Assembly: GCA_902470835.1 (NCBI GenBank)
Contig: CABRHR010000015.1
Coordinates: forward strand, 1 to 28,334
Direction of reading: 5' to 3'
Length of the DNA: 28,334 nucleotides
Source of the DNA: an uncultured Collinsella sp.
GTDB taxonomy: Bacteria; Actinomycetota; Coriobacteriia; Coriobacteriales; Coriobacteriaceae
Of this stretch, positions 21,558-28,334 are shown piece by piece. The notes below the pieces were generated by a model. It saw nothing but the letters and a program-made list of their open reading frames with translations, ran no database searches and had not been told where the DNA came from. Positions within the stretch are counted from its first letter, which is position 1. Every line of letters begins with the position of its first letter. The position numbers and the translations under genes were made by a program.

Positions 21558-22772
21558 ATGGCCGATAAGATCCAGTGGGCGAGCAACGCGATGCCCAAGA
21601 GCGATGACAAGCACTTGGGAATCATGAGTCTCGACCACGTGAAGAAGGCCCGCGCCTTCCACCAGTCGTTCCCCCAGTACACCGTCACTCCGCTTGCCCG
21701 CCTGGACGGCCAGGCCGCGCGTCTGGGCTTGTCCAACCTGTGCGTTAAGGACGAGAGCTATCGCTTTGGCCTCAACGCCTTTAAGGTCCTGGGCGGCTCG
21801 TTTGCCATGGCCAACTACATTGCCGACGAGACCGGCAAGGACGTTGCCGACTGCACCTTCGATTACCTGACCTCCGATCAGCTTGCCAAGGACTTTGGCC
21901 AGGCTACCTTCTTTACCGCCACCGACGGCAACCATGGCCGCGGCGTAGCATGGGCTGCCAACAAGCTGGGGCAGAAGGCCGTCGTGCACATGCCCAAGGG
22001 TTCCACCAAGCCCCGCTTCGATAACATCGCCGCCGAGGGCGCCACGGTGACCATCGAAGAGGTCAACTACGACGAGTGCGTGCGCATGGCCGCCGCCGAG
22101 GCCGACGCCTGCGAGCGCGGCGTCATCGTTCAGGACACCGCCTGGGAGGGCTACGAGAAGATCCCGTCCTGGATCATGGAGGGTTACGGCACCATGGCCT
22201 CCGAGGCTGCCGAGCAGCTGCGCGAGATGGCCATCAACCGCCCGACGCACGTGTTTGTCCAGGCTGGCGTGGGTTCGCTCGCCGGCGCCGTGGTGGGCTA
22301 CTTCACCAACCTGTATCCCGATAACCCGCCCACCTTCGTCGTGGTTGAGTGCGCGCCTGCTGCCTGCCTGTACAAGGGCGCTGCCGCCGGCGATGGCGAT
22401 CCGCGTATCGTGGACGGCGACATGCCTTCCATCATGGCCGGCCTGTGCTGCGGCGAGCCCAACATTCTGGGCTGGGATATCCTGCGCAACCACACCACCG
22501 CCTTCGTGTCCTGCCCCGACTGGGTCACCGCTCGCGGCATGCGCACCCTGGGCGCTCCCGAGAAGGGCGACCCGCGCGTCATTTCCGGCGAGTCCGGCGC
22601 TGTGACCACTGGCCTGGTCGAGACCCTCATGCTCGATCCCGAGTACGCCGAGCTCAAGGAGCTCATCGGCCTGGACAAGACGAGCTCCGTACTCTGCTTC
22701 TCCACGGAAGGTGACACGGATCCCGACCAGTACCGTCGCATCGTCTGGGAAGGCGAATACCCCACTTGCTAA
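21558..22772 (+). CDS. dpaL: 2,3-Diaminopropionate ammonia-lyase
   Basis: The 404-residue protein is a fold-type II PLP enzyme, close in length to E. coli YgeX/DpaL (about 398 aa). The PLP lysine is Lys76 in RFGLNAFKVLGGSFAMANY. The family segments TATDGNHGRGVAWAA and QAGVGSLAGAVVGYF are present. DpaL converts 2,3-diaminopropionate to pyruvate and two ammonia through 2-aminoacrylate in the cytoplasm. AAGGAG is 8 nt before the ATG. It is the first gene of half-cluster 2, divergent from regulator 2. A GC hairpin (22778-22804) follows its stop. Low use of rare codons suggests high expression. It is also called ygeX. Confidence 0.96.
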   Translation: MADKIQWASNAMPKSDDKHLGIMSLDHVKKARAFHQSFPQYTVTPLARLDGQAARLGLSNLCVKDESYRFGLNAFKVLGGSFAMANYIADETGKDVADCTFDYLTSDQLAKDFGQATFFTATDGNHGRGVAWAANKLGQKAVVHMPKGSTKPRFDNIAAEGATVTIEEVNYDECVRMAAAEADACERGVIVQDTAWEGYEKIPSWIMEGYGTMASEAAEQLREMAINRPTHVFVQAGVGSLAGAVVGYFTNLYPDNPPTFVVVECAPAACLYKGAAAGDGDPRIVDGDMPSIMAGLCCGEPNILGWDILRNHTTAFVSCPDWVTARGMRTLGAPEKGDPRVISGESGAVTTGLVETLMLDPEYAELKELIGLDKTSSVLCFSTEGDTDPDQYRRIVWEGEYPTC

Positions 22773-22777
22773 TACTG

Positions 22778-22804
22778 GGCGGAGTAAATAGGTATCGCTC
22801 CGCC
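22778..22804 (+). other. 7-bp GC stem-loop after dpaL
   Basis: GGCGGAG (22778-22784) pairs with CTCCGCC (22798-22804), 5 bp after the dpaL stop and 40 bp before ygeY, without a T-tract. It is probably an mRNA-stability element inside the operon. Confidence 0.5.
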
Positions 22805-22844
22805 ACCCCACAGGTAGATTCCTTCGTTTGAAAGGTTATGAACA

Positions 22845-24230
22845 ATGGCTAAAGAACTCGATTTCGACGCTATCAAGGCTGCTGCTGAGTCCCACCGTGC
22901 TGATATGTCGCGTTTTCTTCGCGCAATGATTAGCCACCCCTCTGAGTCCTGCGAGGAGGGTGAGGTTGTCGCTTGCATCAAGGCCGAGATGGAGAGCCTT
23001 GGCTATGACGAGGTCAAGGTCGACGGCCTGGGCAACGTCATGGGCTTTATGGGCGAGGGCGACAAGATCATCGCCATCGACTCCCACATCGACACCGTCG
23101 GCATCGGCAACATCGAGAACTGGGATGCCGATCCCTATGAGGGCTACGAGACCGACGAGATCATCTACGGCCGCGGCGGCTCCGACCAGGAGGGCGGCAT
23201 GGCTTCCGCTACCTACGCTGCCAAGATGATGAAGGACATGGGCCTCATCCCCGAGGGCTACAAGATCATGGTCGTCGGCACCGTCCAGGAAGAGGACTGC
23301 GACGGCATGTGCTGGCAGTACATCTACAACAAGGACGGCATTAAGCCCGAGTTCGTCATTTCCACCGAGCCCACCGACGGCGGCATCTACCGCGGTCACC
23401 GCGGCCGCATGGAGATCCGCGTCGACGTTCACGGCACCTCCTGCCACGGCTCCGCTCCCGATCGCGGCGACAACGCCATCTACAAGATGGCCGACATCAT
23501 CGCCGACGTCCGCGCCCTTAACAACAACGGCTGCGACGAGTCGACCGACATCAAGGGTCTCGTCAAGATGCTCGACCCCAAGTACAACCCCGAGCACTTC
23601 GAGGACGCCCGCTTCCTGGGCCGCGGCACCTGCACCGTCAGCCAGATCTTCTACACCAGCCCCAGCCGTTGCGCTGTCGCTGACTCCTGCGCCATCTCCA
23701 TCGACCGTCGTATGACCGCCGGTGAGACCTGGGAGTCCTGCCTGGACGAGATCCGCAACCTGCCGGCCGCCAAGAAGTACGGCGACGACGTGAAGGTCTC
23801 CATGTACATGTACGACCGTCCGTCCTGGACCGGCGAGGTCTACGAGACCGAGGCTTACTTCCCCACGTGGATCAACAAGGAGACCGCTCCGCACGTCAAG
23901 GCCCTCGTCGACGCCCACAAGGCCATGTTCGGTGACGAGCGCATCGGCTGCGAGCCCAGCATGGACAAGCGCACCGGTCGCCCGCTGTGCGACAAGTGGA
24001 CCTTCTCCACGAACTGCGTTTCCATCCAGGGCCGCTACGGCATCCCCTGCGTGGGCTTTGGCCCGGGTGCCGAGTCTCAGGCTCACGCTCCCAACGAGGT
24101 CACCTACAAGGACGACCTGGTCACCGCTGCCGCCATGTATGTGGCTGCCCTGAACCTTTACGATCCGAGCCAGGCCGATGGCGACGCCACCGTGTTCCGC
24201 GCCGGTCTGACCAACAACAAGATCGACTAG
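22845..24230 (+). CDS. ygeY: YgeY family M20 metallo-amidohydrolase
   Basis: This is a 461-residue M20/DapE-type di-zinc hydrolase. Metal and catalytic residues are visible: His81 and Asp83 (DSHIDTV), Asp114 (GGSDQEGG), Glu149/Glu150 (VQEEDCDG), Asp178 (TEPTDGG) and His414 (AHAPNE). It is about 60 residues longer than the E. coli YgeY I recall, with extra sequence around 230-245, at 368-380 (GCEPSMDKRTGRP) and in a C-terminal tail. AAAGG lies upstream of the ATG. The family cleaves amide or carbamoyl bonds of small molecules; in this pathway an N-acyl or N-carbamoyl diaminopropionate-like compound is the expected substrate. It lies between dpaL and ygeW in the same direction. Confidence 0.93.
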   Translation: MAKELDFDAIKAAAESHRADMSRFLRAMISHPSESCEEGEVVACIKAEMESLGYDEVKVDGLGNVMGFMGEGDKIIAIDSHIDTVGIGNIENWDADPYEGYETDEIIYGRGGSDQEGGMASATYAAKMMKDMGLIPEGYKIMVVGTVQEEDCDGMCWQYIYNKDGIKPEFVISTEPTDGGIYRGHRGRMEIRVDVHGTSCHGSAPDRGDNAIYKMADIIADVRALNNNGCDESTDIKGLVKMLDPKYNPEHFEDARFLGRGTCTVSQIFYTSPSRCAVADSCAISIDRRMTAGETWESCLDEIRNLPAAKKYGDDVKVSMYMYDRPSWTGEVYETEAYFPTWINKETAPHVKALVDAHKAMFGDERIGCEPSMDKRTGRPLCDKWTFSTNCVSIQGRYGIPCVGFGPGAESQAHAPNEVTYKDDLVTAAAMYVAALNLYDPSQADGDATVFRAGLTNNKID

Positions 24231-24252
24231 TCCCATTCCTCGATTTTGTTGA

Positions 24253-24277
24253 GCCGGGGACAGTTTATGCCCCCGGC
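24253..24277 (+). other. 7-bp GC stem-loop after ygeY
   Basis: GCCGGGG (24253-24259) pairs with CCCCGGC (24271-24277), 22 bp after the ygeY stop. No T-tract follows. The rest of the 201-bp gap before ygeW has no recognisable gene. Confidence 0.5.
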
Positions 24278-24431
24278 GCCTCCTGTTGACTTGGGGCCCG
24301 CGGTCGTTATCTCCCATGCTTCCTCAACGGTAGCGGGTCCTCGTCATAGCGCTCTGCATGTTCTAGCCACACGCGCATGCCGGAGCACATCTACTCATTG
24401 CGATCGTTTCACCTTTAGAAAGGACATTTAC

Positions 24432-25634
24432 ATGGACGCCAAGTTTACCGAGCTCGTCGAGCAGCTGAACGGCCTCGATTTTAAGGGCATGTACGGCAGC
24501 GACTTCCTGCACACTTGGGACAAGACCACCGATGAGCTCAAGGCTCTCTACATCGTCGCCGACGCCCTGCGCGAGCTGCGCGAGAACAACGTTTCGTCCA
24601 AGATCTTCGACTCGGGCCTGGCCGTCTCCCTGTTCCGCGACAACTCCACCCGTACGCGCTTCTCCTTCTCTAAGGCTGCCAACCTGCTCGGCCTTGAGCT
24701 GCAGGACCTGGACGAGAAGAAGTCCCAGATCGCTCACGGCGAGACCGTCCGCGAGACCGCTACCATGATTTCCTTCATGGCCGACGTCATCGGCATCCGC
24801 GATGACATGTACATCGGCAAGGGCGACGCCTACATGGCCGAGGTCTCCGAGTCTGTCCAGCAGGCCTACGAGGATGGCGTCCTGGATCACCGTCCCACGC
24901 TCATCTCCCTGCAGTCCGACTCTGATCACCCCACGCAGTCCTCTGCCGACATGCTCTACCTCATCAACGAGTTTGGCGGCCTTGAGAACCTCAAGGGCAA
25001 GAAGGTTGCCGTCACCTGGGCCTATTCGCCCTCTTACGGCAAGCCGCTGTCCTGCCCGCAGTCGCTGATCAGCCTGCTGCCTCGCTTTGGCATGGACGTC
25101 ACCCTGGCCCACCCCGAGGGCTACGACCTCATGCCCGAGGTCGTCGAGCGCGCCAAGGGCTATGCCGCCGAGTCCGGCACCACCTTTAAGCAGGTCAACA
25201 CCATGGCCGAGGCCTTCGAGGGCGCCGACATCGTGATCCCCAAGAGCTGGGCTCCGTTTGCCGCCATGGAGAAGCGTACCAACCTGTACGCCGAGGGCGA
25301 TGACGCCGGCATCGCAGCGCTCGAGAAGGAGCTGCTCGCCCAGAACGCCACCCATCAGGACTGGTGCTCCACGACCGAACTCATGGAGAAGACCGCCAAC
25401 GGCCAGGACACCATCTTTATGCACCCGCTGCCCGCCGACATCTCCGGTGTCTCCTGCGAGCACGGCGAGGTTAACGCCGACGTCTTCGACATGCACCGCG
25501 TGGGCATGTACAAGGAGGCCAGCTACAAGCCGTACGCCATCGCTGCCATGATGTTCCTGCAGAAGGTTGCCGATCCCGCCGCTACCCTCAAGGCCCTCGA
25601 CGAGCGTAACACCGCCCGTTGGCTCCAGGCCTAA
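24432..25634 (+). CDS. ygeW: Knotted carbamoyltransferase YgeW
   Basis: The 400-residue protein (E. coli YgeW about 396) belongs to the aspartate/ornithine carbamoyltransferase superfamily. The carbamoyl-phosphate motif Ser72-Thr-Arg-Thr-Arg76 (DNSTRTRFSF) is intact, followed by KKSQIAHGETVRETA and a C-terminal HPLPAD (His331). A longer frame to 24246 lacks a ribosome site; AAAGGA at the right distance marks the ATG at 24432. In this pathway it may run in the catabolic direction, making carbamoyl phosphate from a carbamoyl-diaminopropionate-like compound, which a carbamate kinase could use for ATP. No carbamate kinase (E. coli yqeA) is in the window. A clear terminator follows the gene. Confidence 0.94.
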   Translation: MDAKFTELVEQLNGLDFKGMYGSDFLHTWDKTTDELKALYIVADALRELRENNVSSKIFDSGLAVSLFRDNSTRTRFSFSKAANLLGLELQDLDEKKSQIAHGETVRETATMISFMADVIGIRDDMYIGKGDAYMAEVSESVQQAYEDGVLDHRPTLISLQSDSDHPTQSSADMLYLINEFGGLENLKGKKVAVTWAYSPSYGKPLSCPQSLISLLPRFGMDVTLAHPEGYDLMPEVVERAKGYAAESGTTFKQVNTMAEAFEGADIVIPKSWAPFAAMEKRTNLYAEGDDAGIAALEKELLAQNATHQDWCSTTELMEKTANGQDTIFMHPLPADISGVSCEHGEVNADVFDMHRVGMYKEASYKPYAIAAMMFLQKVADPAATLKALDERNTARWLQA

Positions 25635-25657
25635 AGCCGGGCTGAGGTAAGCCATGT

Positions 25658-25697
25658 AAAGGGGGCGCTCTGCCAACCGGCGGGGTGCCCCCTTTTT
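25658..25697 (+). terminator. Intrinsic terminator after ygeW
   Basis: AAAGGGGGC (25658-25666) pairs with GCCCCCTTT (25687-25695), followed by further T residues. It separates dpaL-ygeY-ygeW from mocA-hydA, so the latter pair probably has its own promoter or depends on read-through. Confidence 0.9.
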
Positions 25698-25784
25698 GCA
25701 TCGTGGGCGTGCGGGATAAGCGCTTTCGATGTGGATGCCCGCGGCGCGAGTTATGGGTACGATGGTTTCAGGGGAGGTATCACC

Positions 25785-26399
25785 ATGAAACTTGGATGCG
25801 TCATTATGGCTTCGGGCGAGGGCAAGCGGTTTGGCTCTAACAAGATGCTTGTCGATATCTATGGCGAGCCGCTGATTGCCCGGACCATCGATTCGGTTCC
25901 CCGGGGCTTTGACGTCGTGGTTTCGACGCGTTGGCCCGAGGTCGCCCAGATTTGCGAGGACAAGCATTGCCCGTGCGTGCTGCACGATGGCGAGCTGCGC
26001 AGCGAAAGCGTCCGCGCGGGCCTTTCGTGGGGAGTCGAACGCAACTGGAAAGGTTGCCTCTTTTTGCCGGGCGACCAGCCGCTCGTGAGTTCGGGTTCTT
26101 TTGAGGCTATGGTTCGTGCGTTTGACGAGTGTGGCCGCAAACATCCGGTGCGTCTTGCGTGCAACGGTGAGCCTTCGAGCCCGGTGCTCTTTCCGGCGGA
26201 ACTGTTCGATGCACTTATGTGTCTTGAGGGCAAGGACGGCGGCGGTTCGATCCTCAAGGACCGTACCGACGTGGTGCTGGTCGAGGCGCGTGCCTACGAG
26301 CTGTGGGACGTCGATACCGCCAAGGGACAGCAACGCATAACGGAGCATATCGCCGCCTGCTCGTATTTTGATCGCGTGGCCAACTGCATCAATCAATAA
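25785..26399 (+). CDS. mocA: MocA/YgfJ family molybdenum cofactor nucleotidyltransferase
   Basis: The 204-residue protein is an NTP-transferase. The nucleotide-binding start ASGEGKRFGSNKML (residues 9-22; Lys20) and the metal-binding LPGDQPLV (Asp97) are present. MocA attaches CMP to molybdopterin to make MCD, the cofactor form of xanthine-dehydrogenase-type enzymes; YgfJ-type members go with Se-dependent molybdenum hydroxylases. GGGGAGG precedes the ATG at 25785; the frame upstream to 25731 has no such site. It is 9 bp before hydA and probably co-transcribed. It should serve XdhD, encoded 13 kb upstream. Confidence 0.92.
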   Translation: MKLGCVIMASGEGKRFGSNKMLVDIYGEPLIARTIDSVPRGFDVVVSTRWPEVAQICEDKHCPCVLHDGELRSESVRAGLSWGVERNWKGCLFLPGDQPLVSSGSFEAMVRAFDECGRKHPVRLACNGEPSSPVLFPAELFDALMCLEGKDGGGSILKDRTDVVLVEARAYELWDVDTAKGQQRITEHIAACSYFDRVANCINQ

Positions 26400-26408
26400 G
26401 GAGCAATT

Positions 26409-27776
26409 ATGATCATCATCAAAAACGGCGCGCTCGTGACGCCCCAGGGGCTTCGCCGCGCCGATCTTGCCATGGAGGGCGATAAGATTGTGCGGATTGC
26501 CGCGGCAATCGAGCCGGGCGAGGGCGATACCGTCCAGGACGCCACCGACTGTTGGGTGTTCCCCGGCTTTATCGATGGCCACACGCACATGCAGTGCTGG
26601 ACTGGCATGGATTGGACGGCCGATAGCTTTGAGACCGGTACGCGTGCGGCTGCCTGCGGCGGTACGACGACCATCGTGGACTACGCGACGGCCGATCGCG
26701 GCGTGACCATGCCCGATGCCTTGGCCGAGTGGCATCGCCGCGCCGATGGAACCTGCACGGCCAACTACGCGTTTCATATGGCACTCGCCGAGTGGAATGA
26801 ACGCAACCGCGCCGATCTTTCGGCCATGCGCGAGGCGGGCGTGTCGTCGTTTAAGACCTACTTTGCCTATGACCACCTGCGCCTGGACGACGCCGAGACG
26901 CTCGAGGTGCTCGAGGAGCTCAAGTATATTGGCGGTATCCTGTGCGTGCATTGCGAGAACGGCACGCTCGTGAACGAGCTGCAGAAGCGCGTGTACGAGC
27001 AGGGGATTCATGGGCCCGAGGGCCATGCGCTCAGCCGTCCGGATGTGTGTGAGGCCGAGGCCGTGAGCCGCCTACTGTATCTGGCACACTTGGCCGGGGA
27101 CGCTCCGGTCAACGTGGTGCACCTTTCGACCAAACTGGGGCTCGAGGCCATTCGCGCTGCCAAAGCGCGCGGGCAGAAGAACATCTATGTCGAGACATGC
27201 CCTCAGTATCTGATGCTCGATGATACCTGCTATCTGGAGCAGGGAGAGGACGGCTTTGCCGGCGCCAAGTATGTGATGAGTCCGCCGCTGCGCCATGCCG
27301 GTGACCGTGCCGCGTTGCGCGAGGCGCTTGTGGCCGGCGAGATCGATACTATTGCGACCGATCATTGCAGCTTTAACCTGCACGGGCAAAAGGACCGCGG
27401 ACGCGATGATTTCCGCGCGATTCCCAACGGCGGGCCCGGCGTGGAGCATCGTCCCGTCGCGATTGCCACGAGCTTTGAGGGCCAGCTGGGACCCGAGGAT
27501 CTGTGCCGCTTGATGAGCGAGAACCCGGCGCGCGTCTTTGGCATGTATCCGCGCAAGGGCTGTCTTGCCGAGGGCGCCGATGCCGACGTGTGCGTGTGGG
27601 ATCCCAAGGCGCGCTGGACCATTAGCGCGGCGACGCAGCATCAGGCTGTGGACTACACGCCGCTCGAGGGTTTTGAGGCACATGGCCGCGCCAAGGCCGT
27701 GTTTGTGAACGGCGTGCTGGCGGCACACGACGGCGAGCCCACCGGAGCCCAACCTGGCCGCTACGTGCCCCGCTAA
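26409..27776 (+). CDS. hydA: D-hydantoinase / dihydropyrimidinase-like amidohydrolase (YgeZ/HyuA type)
   Basis: The 455-residue protein has the full binuclear metal centre of cyclic amidohydrolases: His58-x-His60 (DGHTHMQ), Lys149 for carboxylation (SSFKTYFAYD), His181 (CVHCENG), His238 (VVHLSTKLG) and Asp318 (ATDHCSFN). Hydantoinases open cyclic amides such as hydantoins and dihydropyrimidines; in the purine pathway a reduced or ureido ring intermediate is the likely substrate. AAGGAG lies before the ATG. It follows mocA by 9 bp and is the last gene of half-cluster 2. E. coli calls the equivalent gene hyuA or ygeZ. Confidence 0.94.
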   Translation: MIIIKNGALVTPQGLRRADLAMEGDKIVRIAAAIEPGEGDTVQDATDCWVFPGFIDGHTHMQCWTGMDWTADSFETGTRAAACGGTTTIVDYATADRGVTMPDALAEWHRRADGTCTANYAFHMALAEWNERNRADLSAMREAGVSSFKTYFAYDHLRLDDAETLEVLEELKYIGGILCVHCENGTLVNELQKRVYEQGIHGPEGHALSRPDVCEAEAVSRLLYLAHLAGDAPVNVVHLSTKLGLEAIRAAKARGQKNIYVETCPQYLMLDDTCYLEQGEDGFAGAKYVMSPPLRHAGDRAALREALVAGEIDTIATDHCSFNLHGQKDRGRDDFRAIPNGGPGVEHRPVAIATSFEGQLGPEDLCRLMSENPARVFGMYPRKGCLAEGADADVCVWDPKARWTISAATQHQAVDYTPLEGFEAHGRAKAVFVNGVLAAHDGEPTGAQPGRYVPR

Positions 27777-27790
27777 CAGGAAGGATGCCG

Positions 27791-27837
27791 GGGTAGCTAA
27801 TTTGGGACGGGGCTCTTTTAGCTACCCTGGGGGCTAG
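27791..27837. terminator. Hairpin between convergent hydA and yqeC
   Basis: GGGTAGCTAA (27791-27800) and TTAGCTACCC (27828-27837) are perfect inverted copies with a 27-nt loop. There is no long T-run on either side, so its role as a bidirectional terminator is likely from position but not certain. Confidence 0.55.
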
Positions 27838-27847
27838 ACCAGCGGGT

Positions 27848-28289
27848 CTACTTGAGACTGGTGGCGATGATGGGGCGGCTGAGGGCTACCTGGAAGCGAT
27901 CTGCCGTCGTTGAGTCGGCAAGCGTGTCGACTTGGTTGAGCATGACGCGTGCGGTGCTGAGTCCCAGCGCCTGCATCTCGGCATTGAGCACCTGGGCGAC
28001 GCGCTCGGGTGTGGCGATGTCGGTGAGCTCGCAGCCGCAACGCTCGCAAAAGAGCTCGGGGCGGTGGACGGCTTCGTTGATGGGCTTGCCGAGCCCCGAG
28101 GCGCCGACGATCCAGACGATGTTGGCGGTGCCAGAGGGAATCACCGGCTCCCAGGCGGCGTGGGCTTTGAGCGGGAGTCGCTTGCTGCCGTCCGCCTCGG
28201 CCAAGACGTAGTTAAAGCGCTGTGCCAGCTCGCCGAGCGGCTCGGCAGGGGAGGAGAGCTTACCTGTCTCCGGGTCCAAGACGCCTGCC
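27848..28289 (-). CDS. yqeC: YqeC family Se-dependent molybdenum hydroxylase accessory protein, 5'-truncated
   Basis: The C-terminal ~146 residues are present. The segments ADGSKRLPLKAHAAWEPVIP and GASGLGKPINEAVHRPE are typical of YqeC, a P-loop-type protein associated with selenium-dependent molybdenum hydroxylases; its N-terminal nucleotide-binding part lies beyond the window. An apparent start (MCIRDR) is created by translating the Nextera adapter and is not biological. The gene is convergent to hydA. Its presence supports the view that XdhD is of the selenium-dependent type. yqeB and selD are not seen here and may lie beyond the edge. Confidence 0.88.
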
Positions 28290-28334
28290 CTGTCTCTTAT
28301 ACACATCTGACGCTGCCGACGAAGAGGATAGTGT
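28290..28334. other. Nextera adapter with i5 index (artifact)
   Basis: 28290-28308 is the 19-bp mosaic end (CTGTCTCTTATACACATCT). 28309-28322 (GACGCTGCCGACGA) is the Nextera read-1 side adapter. AGAGGATA at 28323-28330 is the reverse complement of index S503/N503 (TATCCTCT). The last GTGT begins the P5 side. None of this is genomic. Confidence 0.97.

Noticed and set aside
24363..27026. Very long minus-strand open frame (887 codons) opposite ygeW, mocA and hydA
   Set aside because: It is the antisense of strongly biased coding sequence with few TTA, CTA or TCA codons; its translation has no domain logic and it crosses three real genes with good starts and motifs.
28290..28306. MCIRDR as the start of the YqeC protein
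   Set aside because: It is the translation of the Nextera mosaic end.

Overview
The window is a high-GC bacterial contig of about 28 kb whose core is a split purine / uric-acid degradation cluster. The gene set is the E. coli ygeW-to-xdhD type: ygeX, ygeY, ygeW, hyuA, ygfJ/mocA, ygfK, ssnA and xdhD, plus an NCS2 purine permease and the start of yqeC. The GC content, GTG/TTG starts, YheO-type regulators and gene content suggest a gut actinobacterium of the class Coriobacteriia, most likely Collinsella. That assignment is inference from memory and was not tested by a search.

Layout, left to right. Positions 1-15 are a Nextera transposon end. 16-1020 (-) is a truncated U32 peptidase-like protein. 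1321-1698 (+) is RidA. 1822-2478 (-) is a YheO-like PAS/HTH regulator, divergent from half-cluster 1 (2831-12205, +): NCS2 permease, SsnA, YgfK, a four-cluster ferredoxin and an XdhD-type molybdenum hydroxylase. 12275-20504 is an unrelated block: an MMPL exporter with a secreted coiled-coil partner, an AbiEi/nuclease-like protein, a single-pass membrane protein of unknown function, and three arrays of a roughly 62-bp near-palindromic repeat. 20627-21280 (-) is a second YheO-like regulator, divergent from half-cluster 2 (21558-27776, +): DpaL/YgeX, YgeY, YgeW, MocA/YgfJ and a hydantoinase-like enzyme. 27848-28289 (-) is a truncated YqeC. 28290-28334 is Nextera adapter plus index.

How the genes fit together (inference from the families). 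The permease imports a purine. XdhD, YgfK and the RnfB-like ferredoxin do the redox chemistry on the ring, SsnA deaminates or hydrolyses a ring, and the hydantoinase-like enzyme opens it. YgeY and YgeW act on amide or carbamoyl intermediates. DpaL converts 2,3-diaminopropionate to pyruvate and ammonia, and RidA can remove the 2-aminoacrylate that DpaL makes. MocA and YqeC mature the molybdenum (probably selenium-dependent) cofactor. Each half has its own paralogous regulator, and the two divergent promoter regions share an AAAAGT-N21-ACTTT arrangement at nearly the same distance from the regulator starts.

The least explained content is the repeat family: 46-bp hairpin units plus 15-16-bp linkers, in three intergenic arrays, two of which flank a gene with a PD-(D/E)XK-like nuclease domain. 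The contig ends are sequencing adapters, so both edge genes are cut by the library and not by biology.
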